DNA from: Pseudomonadota bacterium
GTDB lineage: Bacteria; Pseudomonadota; Gammaproteobacteria; Pseudomonadales; Azotimanducaceae
Direction of reading: 5' to 3'
NCBI GenBank assembly: GCA_027621895.1
Contig: JAQCAK010000149.1
Location: forward strand, 1 to 5,623
Length of the DNA: 5,623 nucleotides
Notes under the pieces: model-generated
The model's input: the letters and a program-made list of their open reading frames with translations, nothing else
Told to the model about the DNA's origin: nothing
The model's database searches: none
Part shown: piece by piece, positions 1-5,623 of the stretch
How the letters are laid out: every line of letters begins with the position of its first letter
Position numbering within the stretch: the first letter of the stretch is position 1
Position numbers and translations under genes: made by a program

Positions 1-516
1 GGTAGTCATTATCACGTTCATTGAGAAAGCCAGTACCCAGTAGTAGCGATCCTGCCAGAGGACAACCGGATCCCGGTCCAGATCACGGATATTGCTGTCA
101 GTGACCCTGGCCGCCGGATAGTCCTTCAGCATCCATCCCAGATGTGAGTACCAGAGCCCGTTGGTGGCTGCATAGGGGTCGCGCGCCGGGTCATCGACAT
201 ACTGGTGGTGATGACGATGATTCGAACACCATGATCGGATGGAATTCTGTAACGCCAGTGCGCCACCCAGCGCAAAGATGATTCGGACGGGCAGTACCGC
301 TTCATAGGACTTGTGGGACCATAATCGATGATATCCGGCCGTGATCGACAAGCCGTTCCACATCAGGAAGATCGAAAAGAGTACCCACAGTGCGGGCGAG
401 AAGCCTTGAGTTATCCCGTACCAGGGAACGGCGGTCAATGCGACGATACTCGTGCCGGCGAAAACGGCAATCACGTCCAGCCTGATGCGAGGTTCTTCCT
501 GCGGGTCTTTCTGCAT
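1..516 (-). CDS. Acyl-CoA (fatty acid) desaturase, N-terminal 172 residues, 3' end outside window
   Basis: Membrane-bound di-iron desaturase that introduces a double bond into a saturated acyl chain (delta-9 type by family; position not determinable here). Translating the minus strand from the ATG at 516-514 gives an open frame to the window edge. The first histidine box HRLWSH lies at residues 63-68 and the second, HRHHH (HxxHH), at 100-104, followed by QYVDDPARDPY, the usual spacing for this family. The third box (HNxHH) should lie beyond base 1. Hydrophobic stretches at about 14-36, 41-60 and 75-92, and one beginning near 158, fit the family's membrane topology. An in-frame TAG at 525-523 sits three codons upstream, so this ATG is the earliest possible start; the ribosome binding site is weak (GGATGG about 9 bases away). 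The residue before the second box is Asn where I would expect Asp (SNHRHHH against DHRxHH), a mild deviation. The gene follows the BNR-repeat gene by 74 bases on the same strand and could share its transcript. Family assignment is secure; substrate and electron donor are not. Confidence 0.93.
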   Translation of the reverse strand, partial: MQKDPQEEPRIRLDVIAVFAGTSIVALTAVPWYGITQGFSPALWVLFSIFLMWNGLSITAGYHRLWSHKSYEAVLPVRIIFALGGALALQNSIRSWCSNHRHHHQYVDDPARDPYAATNGLWYSHLGWMLKDYPAARVTDSNIRDLDRDPVVLWQDRYYWVLAFSMNVIMTT

Positions 517-545
517 GTCTGTCTACCATCCGGATCAGATATCCC

Positions 546-575
546 AGCATATCAAGACTGGGGGAGGCGAGTCAC
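546..575 (-). promoter_or_regulatory. Weak candidate promoter for the desaturase gene
   Basis: In the 74-base gap before the desaturase the minus strand reads GTGACT (575-570), an 18-base spacer, then TATGCT (551-546) preceded by TGA, an extended -10 pattern. The -35 matches the sigma-70 consensus at four of six positions. Reading through from the BNR gene is an equally good explanation for desaturase expression. Confidence 0.2.
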
Positions 576-590
576 CGTCATGGGGCCGTT

Positions 591-1739
591 CTACTTCAGG
601 CTGGCGTTCAACCAGGCGAGATTAAACCTGACGTGCTTGATCCGCACCTGGTTGTAGGTGTACACCAGGTGAATATCCTCGCCATGCTGCGAAAAGGTGG
701 GATAGGAGTACTCGAATTCGTGACTCTCAGGATCGGTGTCGGCCTCTTCCAGGGTATGGAACACCTGCCATGGACCGGAGCCATCCAAGGGACGAAGTGC
801 CAGGCTCAGCCTGTGTCGCCCGTCCCCGGTGTCATTGAGTGCCATCAGCAGCTTGCCGTTGCCGAGATTTAATGCTGCAACTGCCGAATTGGGGTTGGGC
901 AGCCCGGTTGAAACCGGTTCGGACCAGTTCAGTCCGCCGTCGGTGGTGGAGGACACCTGTACGCTGGTGGGGCTGGCCCCCGCGTGTCGAAGCAGTGAAA
1001 CCGCATGGGTCTCCGAGATTGTCGAAATTGACGGCTGAAGGGTGTCAGTGCCCCAGGATATCCGCCGTTTGTCGAGAACAGTCAGGTCACGGGACAGGCG
1101 CAGGTTCTCGGCGAACTTGCCGATAAACTCGTGATAAACCGGCAGGCCGATACTGCCATCGGGATGAGTGATCGCTGGGTTTCTGACCAGTGTGCTGAGA
1201 TTCAGGAAAGGTGAGGTCGTCAGCCTGACGGGTTTTGTCCACAGCGGCGCCTGGTCGCCCGGGTGCAGATAGTCTTTGGATTCCATGTAGTTGATGGAGC
1301 TGGCTGCCCAGCCGCCGACTGAAACCGTCACGAAAAAGACGCCCACCGCGCCATCCGGCCAGACATGCAGGGCGGGATTGCCGACTTTTCGGATATATCT
1401 GTCCAGCCCGTTCTCGGCCATAGCCCGGTCCATGATGCGGTCTGGCCTGGTCCATTGATGGCCATCAAAGCTGGAAATAAACAGTGCAACGTCCCTGTGC
1501 CCTTCCTCGGTGCCGCCATACCACACGGCCACCGGTGTGTTCCCTGCCATGGCCAGGGTCGCGCTGTGCGCTTCCCGGGTTTCGCTGTTCGACACCCAGT
1601 GCTCCGAATCCCCGGGCGTCTTGGCAGGCTCGACCCGCGTGGGTGTTTCGAATACAGGCAGTTCGCGAACCGGGATCAGGAATAGCCAGGCAAGCAGAAA
1701 CAGGGCAGCACCGGCTGCAAAGAGAGTCAGGCGAATCAT
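591..1739 (-). CDS. Membrane-anchored BNR-repeat (sialidase-superfamily) beta-propeller protein
   Basis: A 382-residue protein whose fold resembles the BNR-repeat group of the sialidase superfamily (Pfam BNR_2 type). Residues 4-24 are a strongly hydrophobic segment after MIR, without an obvious signal peptidase site or lipobox, so I infer an N-terminal anchor with the rest in the periplasm. The domain starts near residue 57 with AHSATLAMAGNTPVAVWYGG. A clear Asp box, SSTTDGGLNW, is at about 263-272, and degenerate versions occur near 90-96 (SFDGHQW) and 193-197 (PDGSI). The end, YSYPTFSQHGEDIHLVYTYN plus QVRIKHV (345-370), is typical of this subfamily. I do not see an FRIP motif, so true neuraminidase activity is unproven; a glycan-binding or other glycosidase role is equally possible. 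The start is supported by AGGA at 1750-1747, seven bases upstream. It diverges from the MaoC gene and precedes the desaturase. Confidence 0.85.
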   Translation of the reverse strand: MIRLTLFAAGAALFLLAWLFLIPVRELPVFETPTRVEPAKTPGDSEHWVSNSETREAHSATLAMAGNTPVAVWYGGTEEGHRDVALFISSFDGHQWTRPDRIMDRAMAENGLDRYIRKVGNPALHVWPDGAVGVFFVTVSVGGWAASSINYMESKDYLHPGDQAPLWTKPVRLTTSPFLNLSTLVRNPAITHPDGSIGLPVYHEFIGKFAENLRLSRDLTVLDKRRISWGTDTLQPSISTISETHAVSLLRHAGASPTSVQVSSTTDGGLNWSEPVSTGLPNPNSAVAALNLGNGKLLMALNDTGDGRHRLSLALRPLDGSGPWQVFHTLEEADTDPESHEFEYSYPTFSQHGEDIHLVYTYNQVRIKHVRFNLAWLNASLK

Positions 1740-1791
1740 GAAGTCATCCTAATAGACCTGTGCTTCTGAGGGAACCTAAGTCTTGGTCTTG

Positions 1792-1800
1792 TGGTATCCT
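1792..1800 (+). promoter_or_regulatory. Candidate extended -10 promoter for the MaoC-fumarase unit
   Basis: TGGTATCCT fits a TGn-plus-(-10) element (TATCCT at 1795-1800), 39 bases before the MaoC start. No good -35 hexamer lies at the expected distance (GAACCT at 1772-1777 is poor), which is common for extended -10 promoters. It is the best plus-strand candidate in the divergent region, but it rests on a short match. Confidence 0.3.
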
Positions 1801-1821
1801 GCGGCTCTTTTTTGGTGCCAA
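1793..1821 (-). promoter_or_regulatory. Candidate sigma-70 promoter for the BNR-repeat gene
   Basis: On the minus strand TTGGCA (1821-1816, five of six consensus bases) is followed by a 17-base spacer and GATACC (1798-1793, three of six). The spacing is ideal and it points at the BNR gene, 53 bases away. Its -10 lies on the same bases as the plus-strand extended -10, so the two promoters could exclude each other. Confidence 0.33.
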
Positions 1822-1825
1822 ACTC

Positions 1826-1832
1826 AAGAGGG
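1826..1832 (+). promoter_or_regulatory. Ribosome binding site that fixes the MaoC start at 1839
   Basis: AAGAGGG ends six bases before the ATG at 1839. The frame is open further upstream to an ATG at 1791, but that start has no comparable site and would add 16 residues that do not resemble the family. The 1839 start is therefore preferred. Confidence 0.7.
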
Positions 1833-1838
1833 TCACAC

Positions 1839-2315
1839 ATGTCAGAAAAAGCTGCAGCAGCGCTCGAAATTTACAAGTCCATCGAAGGTCAGGAGGAAGG
1901 TGTTGGGGAATGGTTGGAAATCGACCAGGACCGTATCAATATGTTCGCCGATGCGACCCTGGATCATCAGTTTATCCATATCGATCCGGAAAAATCAGCG
2001 GAGCTGTCGCCCTACAAGGTGACCATTGCCCATGGTTTCCTGACCCTGTCGCTCATTGTCCATCTGGGCGCATCAATTCCGCCCCTGCGGCCTGAGGTGC
2101 TTGATGGCGTTTTCATGGGTGTTAACTACGGCCTGGACAAGGTGCGATTCCCTGCGCCGGTTCCGGTGAACTCCAAAGTCCGTGCCCGCCACAGACTGAT
2201 GTCCGCAGAACTCAAGGGTGACAACACGATTCAGGTCAAGCGGGAAGTGACCGTGGAACTGGAAGGTTCCGACAAGCCGGTCTGCGTTGCTGAATCCCGT
2301 TACATGTACGGCTGA
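1839..2315 (+). CDS. NodN-like MaoC-family (R)-enoyl-CoA hydratase/dehydratase
   Basis: A 158-residue single hot-dog-fold protein of the MaoC/NodN family, a usual length. Members add water to, or remove it from, an enoyl-CoA or similar thioester in the cytoplasm. The catalytic pair appears intact: in ADATLDHQFIHIDPEK, Asp42 and His47 keep the five-residue spacing seen in (R)-specific enoyl-CoA hydratases (Asp31/His36 in PhaJ). The second family motif, TIAHGFLTLSL, covers residues 62-72, and NYGLDKVRFPAPVPV (96-110) is typical of the NodN branch. QF replaces the NP commonly found between the Asp and His, which also favours NodN-type over PhaJ-type. The gene precedes the fumarase by 17 bases and is probably co-transcribed with it. 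Its substrate cannot be told from sequence: short-chain enoyl-CoA, a branched or dicarboxylic enoyl-CoA, or an acyl-ACP are all possible. Confidence 0.9.
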   Translation: MSEKAAAALEIYKSIEGQEEGVGEWLEIDQDRINMFADATLDHQFIHIDPEKSAELSPYKVTIAHGFLTLSLIVHLGASIPPLRPEVLDGVFMGVNYGLDKVRFPAPVPVNSKVRARHRLMSAELKGDNTIQVKREVTVELEGSDKPVCVAESRYMYG

Positions 2316-2332
2316 TAATCGGGAACAGGACC

Positions 2333-3856
2333 ATGACACTGATTACGCGCGACGACCTGATTCAGAGCATTCAGGATTCACTCCAGTATATCTCGTACTA
2401 CCATCCGCCGGACTTTATCAGCGCGGTATCGGAAGCCTACGAGAAGGAAGAGTCACCGGCGGCACGGGATGCCATGGCCCAGATTCTGATTAATTCGAGA
2501 ATGTGTGCCGAGGGACATCGCCCTATCTGCCAGGACACAGGCATTGTGAATGTCTTCCTGTCGGTGGGTATGCAGGTACGATTCGAGTTCGATGAAGCCC
2601 TTGATGACGTGATCAACGAAGGCGTGCGTCGCGCCTACAATCTGCCGGACAACGTTCTCCGGGCGTCTGTACTGGCTGATCCGGCTGGCAAGCGGACCAA
2701 CACGCGGGATAACACACCAGCTGTGATTCATACGCAGATTGTCCCGGGCGACAAGCTCGAGGTGCATGTCGCGGCGAAGGGTGGTGGCTCGGAGGCCAAG
2801 TCCAAGTTCGTGATGCTGAATCCAGCCGACAGTATCGTTGACTGGGTGATCAAGACAGTCCCCACCATGGGCGCAGGCTGGTGTCCGCCCGGGATGCTGG
2901 GTCTGGGCATTGGCGGCACGGCTGAGAAAGCCATGCTGATGGCCAAGCGGTCGCTGATGGATCCCATTGATATCCACGAACTTCAGGCCCGGGGACCCTC
3001 AAGCCGGATAGAGGAACTTCGGCTCGAGATTTTTGACAAGGTCAATGCGCTGGGGATTGGTGCCCAGGGTCTGGGGGGGCTGACCACGGTACTTGACGTG
3101 AAGATCATGGACTATCCGACCCATGCCGCGAACCTGCCCGTCGCCATGATTCCTAACTGCGCAGCGACCCGGCATGCGCATTTCGTGCTGGACGGTAGCG
3201 GCGCCGCGGAACTCCCGGTGCCCAGGCTGGAAGACTGGCCGTCGATCACCTGGGAAGCAGGACCCAACTCGCGTCGTGTCAACCTGGATACCGTGACTGC
3301 TGAAGAGGTTAAATCCTGGAAACCGGGAGAAACCATTTTGCTGTCGGGCAAGATGCTGACAGGCAGGGATGCCGCGCACAAACGCATTCGTGATCTGTTC
3401 GAAGCAGGGGAAACCCTGCCCGAGGGTGTCGATCTGAGTGGGCGGTTTATCTACTACGTCGGTCCGGTTGACCCGGTCCGGGAAGAGGTTGTCGGCCCTG
3501 CGGGACCGACTACTGCGACCCGTATGGATGGTTTCACGGCCATGATGCTGGAGAAAACCGGTCTGCTGGGCATGATCGGCAAGGCCGAGCGCGGTCCGGT
3601 CGCGATCGATGCTATTCGTGCCCACGAGGCAGTGTACCTGATGGCAGTGGGGGGTGCGGCTTTCCTGGTGTCCAAGGCGATTCGCAGTGCCCGTGTTGTC
3701 GCGTTTGAAGACCTGGGTATGGAAGCTATCCACGAGTTTGAAGTGGAAGATATGCCGGTCACAGTGGCCGTTGATTCCAGGGGCGAGTCCGTGCATCAGT
3801 CCGGTCCCCGTATCTGGCAGGAGAAAATTGGCAGAATACCCCTGACGGAAGCCTGA
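2333..3856 (+). CDS. fumA: Fumarate hydratase, class I ([4Fe-4S], single chain)
   Basis: Cytoplasmic enzyme interconverting fumarate and L-malate in the TCA cycle. The 507 residues match the single-chain class I fumarases, with the alpha-type region first (about 10-285) and the beta-type region after it (about 320-503). Three cysteines in conserved settings should bind the [4Fe-4S] cluster: Cys66 in ICQDTG, Cys184 in GWCPPGMLGLGIGGT and Cys276 in NCAATRHAHF. In the C-terminal part, LSGKMLTGRDAAHKR (337-351) carries the conserved TGRD, and GPTTATRMD (391-399) and GKAERGPVAID (416-426) are also family signatures. There is no sign of truncation. The start has AGGA at 2327-2330, two bases before the ATG, with a GGGAACAGGA stretch around it. 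The close spacing to the MaoC gene suggests one operon. By family such enzymes are oxygen-sensitive, and some also hydrate mesaconate; neither property can be read from the sequence. The symbol follows common usage for this type in Pseudomonas relatives. Confidence 0.96.
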   Translation: MTLITRDDLIQSIQDSLQYISYYHPPDFISAVSEAYEKEESPAARDAMAQILINSRMCAEGHRPICQDTGIVNVFLSVGMQVRFEFDEALDDVINEGVRRAYNLPDNVLRASVLADPAGKRTNTRDNTPAVIHTQIVPGDKLEVHVAAKGGGSEAKSKFVMLNPADSIVDWVIKTVPTMGAGWCPPGMLGLGIGGTAEKAMLMAKRSLMDPIDIHELQARGPSSRIEELRLEIFDKVNALGIGAQGLGGLTTVLDVKIMDYPTHAANLPVAMIPNCAATRHAHFVLDGSGAAELPVPRLEDWPSITWEAGPNSRRVNLDTVTAEEVKSWKPGETILLSGKMLTGRDAAHKRIRDLFEAGETLPEGVDLSGRFIYYVGPVDPVREEVVGPAGPTTATRMDGFTAMMLEKTGLLGMIGKAERGPVAIDAIRAHEAVYLMAVGGAAFLVSKAIRSARVVAFEDLGMEAIHEFEVEDMPVTVAVDSRGESVHQSGPRIWQEKIGRIPLTEA

Positions 3857-3894
3857 AAAAAACGACAAAAATCATAAAGTTAGCATGCTTTGTG

Positions 3895-3922
3895 GTGGCA
3901 ATTCATTTGAAAGAATGGCCAC
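3895..3922 (+). other. Imperfect hairpin in the gap after the fumarase gene
   Basis: GTGGC (3895-3899) pairs with GCCAC (3918-3922), then an A-G mismatch, then ATTC (3901-3904) pairs with GAAT (3913-3916) around an eight-base loop. No run of T follows on the plus strand, so it does not look like an intrinsic terminator. It could be a weak RNA structure or chance. The rest of 3857-3997 is AT-rich at first, contains an eight-base palindrome AGCATGCT at 3882-3889, and holds no convincing gene. Confidence 0.3.
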
Positions 3923-3935
3923 TATGAAGTACGCT
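3907..3935 (+). promoter_or_regulatory. Candidate promoter for the carboxyltransferase-domain gene
   Basis: TTGAAA (3907-3912, four of six consensus bases) and TACGCT (3930-3935, T, A and final T matching) are separated by exactly 17 bases. The site lies 63 bases before the ATG at 3998. A separate promoter is plausible because the gap to the fumarase gene is 141 bases, far longer than the 17-base gap upstream of the fumarase. Confidence 0.27.
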
Positions 3936-3997
3936 TGAATGTCGGCAGCCTGTGTCTGTCCGCCCGCATTTTTCTGAAGCCTGGAACCTTTAGCAGT

Positions 3998-5623
3998 ATG
4001 GCCCAACAACCTGCATCCGTAGATCAACTCTATTTAAACGCGGAAAGCCTAGCCAAGGATTTTTCCCTGTTCCCGCGCAAGGAACCAGCCGCCGTGGTCT
4101 CGGGGCTGCTCACCGAGCGCCAGATCGAGCACGCGCTTGAAGAATTTCGCACCATGGAGGTGGATGCCTACATTGCAGCCACAGTGGCGCCGACGGAGGA
4201 ATCCACGCGACCCGGCTCAAAGGAAATCATTGCGGCGCTGAATGTCCCGGTTTACAACGAGGTCGAGAATGGCCCCTTGTACTGCGCTGAACTGGAGTTC
4301 AATTTTGACGGCACTCCACGCCGCATAGGTTTCATTACCCAGAACCGGGCCTACAATTCGGGAGTCTGGGGTCCCCAGCACCATAATGAAGCGGCTCGCC
4401 TGGCCAGCTGGTATGCGACACGCTCCATGCCCATTGTGACGTTTATGGATACGCCCGGCGCAGATCCCTACGAGGAAGCAAACAGCAACAACCAGGCGCA
4501 TTCCATCTCCCGGCTGATTGCCGAGCTGTGTAATGTTGATGTGCCGACACTGGGTATCATCATCGGTCAGGGCTATTCGGGTGGTGCGATTCCGCTCGCT
4601 TCAAGCAACCTGCTGCTGTCTCTCCGAACCGGCGTATTCAACACCATCCACCCCAAGAGTCTGGCGAACCTGGTCCGGCGCTACAACCTGTCCTGGCAGG
4701 AATGTGCGAAGTTCGTCGGTGTCTCGTCCTACGAGCTTTACAAGCAGGGCAACATTGACGGTATCGTCGACTATGACCCCGGCGAAGCCGACAAGATCGA
4801 TAACCTGCGCAACGTGATCGTCTCCGGTATTACTTCCATCGAGAAGTCTGTACGGGATTTTGTGGCAGAACATCCCGAGGTGCTGGATCACTACAAGCGA
4901 AACATTAACCGGTACCTGAATCCGTCCGCCAGCATGACCGCAGTGCACGCCAGTTCTTCGCTGAAGCTGCGAACCTCTCCGACGGAATGGCCCAATGTAT
5001 TCGGCGTGGCTTTCCGCTACCTCCGCTATCTTGGTCTGCGCAGGCGTATCAAGAGCACGACCGTCAAACAGTATGGTCGTCTGGCCGATACAGAAATACC
5101 CGCAGGAGAGCTGTCACAGCGAATCCATCGCGAGAGGCGGTCCGGTTTCCTGGGCTGGTTGCAGGACCCTGACAAGGTGCTCTACGAGGACACCCTGAAC
5201 AAGGCCTGGAAGAATTTCCAGGACAAGCGAAAAGCCCTCGGAGAAGAGCGAGGCAGGATTGCCCAGTTCATTTTTGGTGAGCCGCAGAAGAATTTTGAGA
5301 ACGCCAGGAAAGAGCTGTGCCTGGTCACCGGTCTGCATCTCTACAATCGCTGGAAAGCCAGTGCAGAAGACAATCTTTCCGCGTTGATTCAGCATCTCGG
5401 TGATACCGAAACCAGTGCCTATTTCCTGCGCAATGATGACATCTCTGACGTAAAGCGGCTGTTAACCAGCCTGTCCGGCGCAGATGACAACTTCTGCAGC
5501 GACCTCAAGCTGCGTTTCAGTTTCGAGGGTAAAAAGCTGTTTGACCTGGGCTATATCGAGGAAAAGAATTCGGTTTTCCTGGTGGCCCAGCTGGTATCAG
5601 AGCTTAACCTGATTCTTGAAAGT
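3998..5623 (+). CDS. Large protein with N-terminal acyl-CoA carboxylase alpha-type carboxyltransferase domain, 3' end outside window
   Basis: The frame is open for 542 codons to the window end. Residues about 95-290 resemble the carboxyltransferase alpha subunit (AccA) and the crotonase-like fold. The segment MPIVTFMDTPGADP (144-157) mirrors the MPIITFIDTPGAYP of AccA, and GIIIGQGYSGGAIPLA (186-201) mirrors the oxyanion-hole region with GEGGSGGA. TIHPKSLANLV (217-227) mirrors the SPEGCASIL stretch, and YELYKQGNIDGIVDYDP (245-261) matches the end of that domain. By family the role would be transfer of carboxyl from carboxybiotin to an acyl-CoA. AccA is about 319 residues; here at least 250 more follow, rich in charged helix-forming sequence near 385-440, with no recognised domain. 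No biotin carboxylase, biotinyl Met-Lys-Met site or AccD-type zinc finger is present in what is visible. The ATG at 3998 is the first in frame (frame open from 3911, stop at 3908-3910), although its ribosome binding site is weak. It could be a multidomain carboxylase or a non-catalytic paralogue. Domain call is firm; function is open. Confidence 0.85.
   Translation, partial: MAQQPASVDQLYLNAESLAKDFSLFPRKEPAAVVSGLLTERQIEHALEEFRTMEVDAYIAATVAPTEESTRPGSKEIIAALNVPVYNEVENGPLYCAELEFNFDGTPRRIGFITQNRAYNSGVWGPQHHNEAARLASWYATRSMPIVTFMDTPGADPYEEANSNNQAHSISRLIAELCNVDVPTLGIIIGQGYSGGAIPLASSNLLLSLRTGVFNTIHPKSLANLVRRYNLSWQECAKFVGVSSYELYKQGNIDGIVDYDPGEADKIDNLRNVIVSGITSIEKSVRDFVAEHPEVLDHYKRNINRYLNPSASMTAVHASSSLKLRTSPTEWPNVFGVAFRYLRYLGLRRRIKSTTVKQYGRLADTEIPAGELSQRIHRERRSGFLGWLQDPDKVLYEDTLNKAWKNFQDKRKALGEERGRIAQFIFGEPQKNFENARKELCLVTGLHLYNRWKASAEDNLSALIQHLGDTETSAYFLRNDDISDVKRLLTSLSGADDNFCSDLKLRFSFEGKKLFDLGYIEEKNSVFLVAQLVSELNLILES

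Noticed and set aside
302..550. 82-codon minus-strand frame beginning at the ATG at 529
   Set aside because: It overlaps the desaturase in another frame; the histidine boxes and membrane segments belong to the frame starting at 516.
538..553. Inverted repeat GATAT-CCCAGC-ATATC before the desaturase as an operator
   Set aside because: A five-base AT-rich arm is too short to distinguish from chance without comparative data.
1087..1455. 122-codon minus-strand frame inside the BNR gene, plus plus-strand frames opposite it (633-872, 1365-1685)
   Set aside because: The BNR frame carries the Asp box and family motifs; the others are low-complexity shadows in alternative frames.
1791..1838. Upstream ATG start for the MaoC protein
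   Set aside because: The added 16 residues do not fit the family, and the strong ribosome binding site is placed for the ATG at 1839.
2453..2977. 174-codon minus-strand frame opposite the fumarase N-terminal half
   Set aside because: It is a shadow of the fumarase gene with no recognisable motif or ribosome binding site.
2999..3868. 289-codon open frame on the minus strand opposite the fumarase gene
   Set aside because: It lies wholly within a clear fumarase coding region, its translation is rich in His, Arg and Gln with no domain, and such antisense frames are expected opposite GC-rich genes.
3895..3922. Intrinsic terminator of the MaoC-fumarase unit
   Set aside because: The stem has a mismatch and weak inner pairs, and no T-tract follows on the plus strand.
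3915..3938. Seven-codon reading frame (MATMKYA) that could be a leader peptide
   Set aside because: There is no ribosome binding site and no run of regulatory codons or attenuator-like hairpin pair after it.

Overview
The window looks like a chromosomal segment of a Gammaproteobacterium, possibly a marine or otherwise free-living one. The base composition is moderately GC-rich, the genes are tightly packed, and purine-rich ribosome binding sites precede two of the starts. The single-chain class I fumarase of about 507 residues and the NodN-like MaoC hydratase resemble proteins I associate with Pseudomonas- or Marinobacter-type bacteria. That placement is inference; no RNA gene or taxon-specific marker is present. 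I see no insertion sequence, CRISPR array, tRNA or rRNA, and no clear sign of horizontal transfer.

Layout: five protein genes in two divergent groups. On the minus strand, reading right to left, come a membrane-anchored BNR-repeat (sialidase-superfamily) protein (1739 to 591) and then an acyl-CoA desaturase (516 to beyond base 1, 3' end missing). On the plus strand come a NodN-like MaoC dehydratase (1839-2315), a class I [4Fe-4S] fumarate hydratase 17 bases later (2333-3856), a 141-base gap, and a large carboxyltransferase-domain protein (3998 to beyond 5623, 3' end missing). The two partial genes at the window ends are real: each reads open for its whole length (172 and 542 codons). The two groups diverge from a 99-base region (1740-1838) holding candidate back-to-back promoters.

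Function: the MaoC protein and fumarase are very probably co-transcribed, and both hydrate or dehydrate a carbon double bond (an enoyl-CoA thioester and free fumarate, respectively). The carboxyltransferase gene may have its own promoter. Its N-terminal ~290 residues look like an acyl-CoA carboxylase alpha-type carboxyltransferase domain, but at least 250 further residues match nothing I recognise. The desaturase is a lipid-modifying membrane enzyme, and the BNR protein beside it is probably a membrane-tethered extracytoplasmic beta-propeller of unknown substrate. The carboxyltransferase protein is the least ordinary item; the rest is mostly housekeeping or lipid metabolism. No feature here convincingly amounts to an undescribed multi-gene system.
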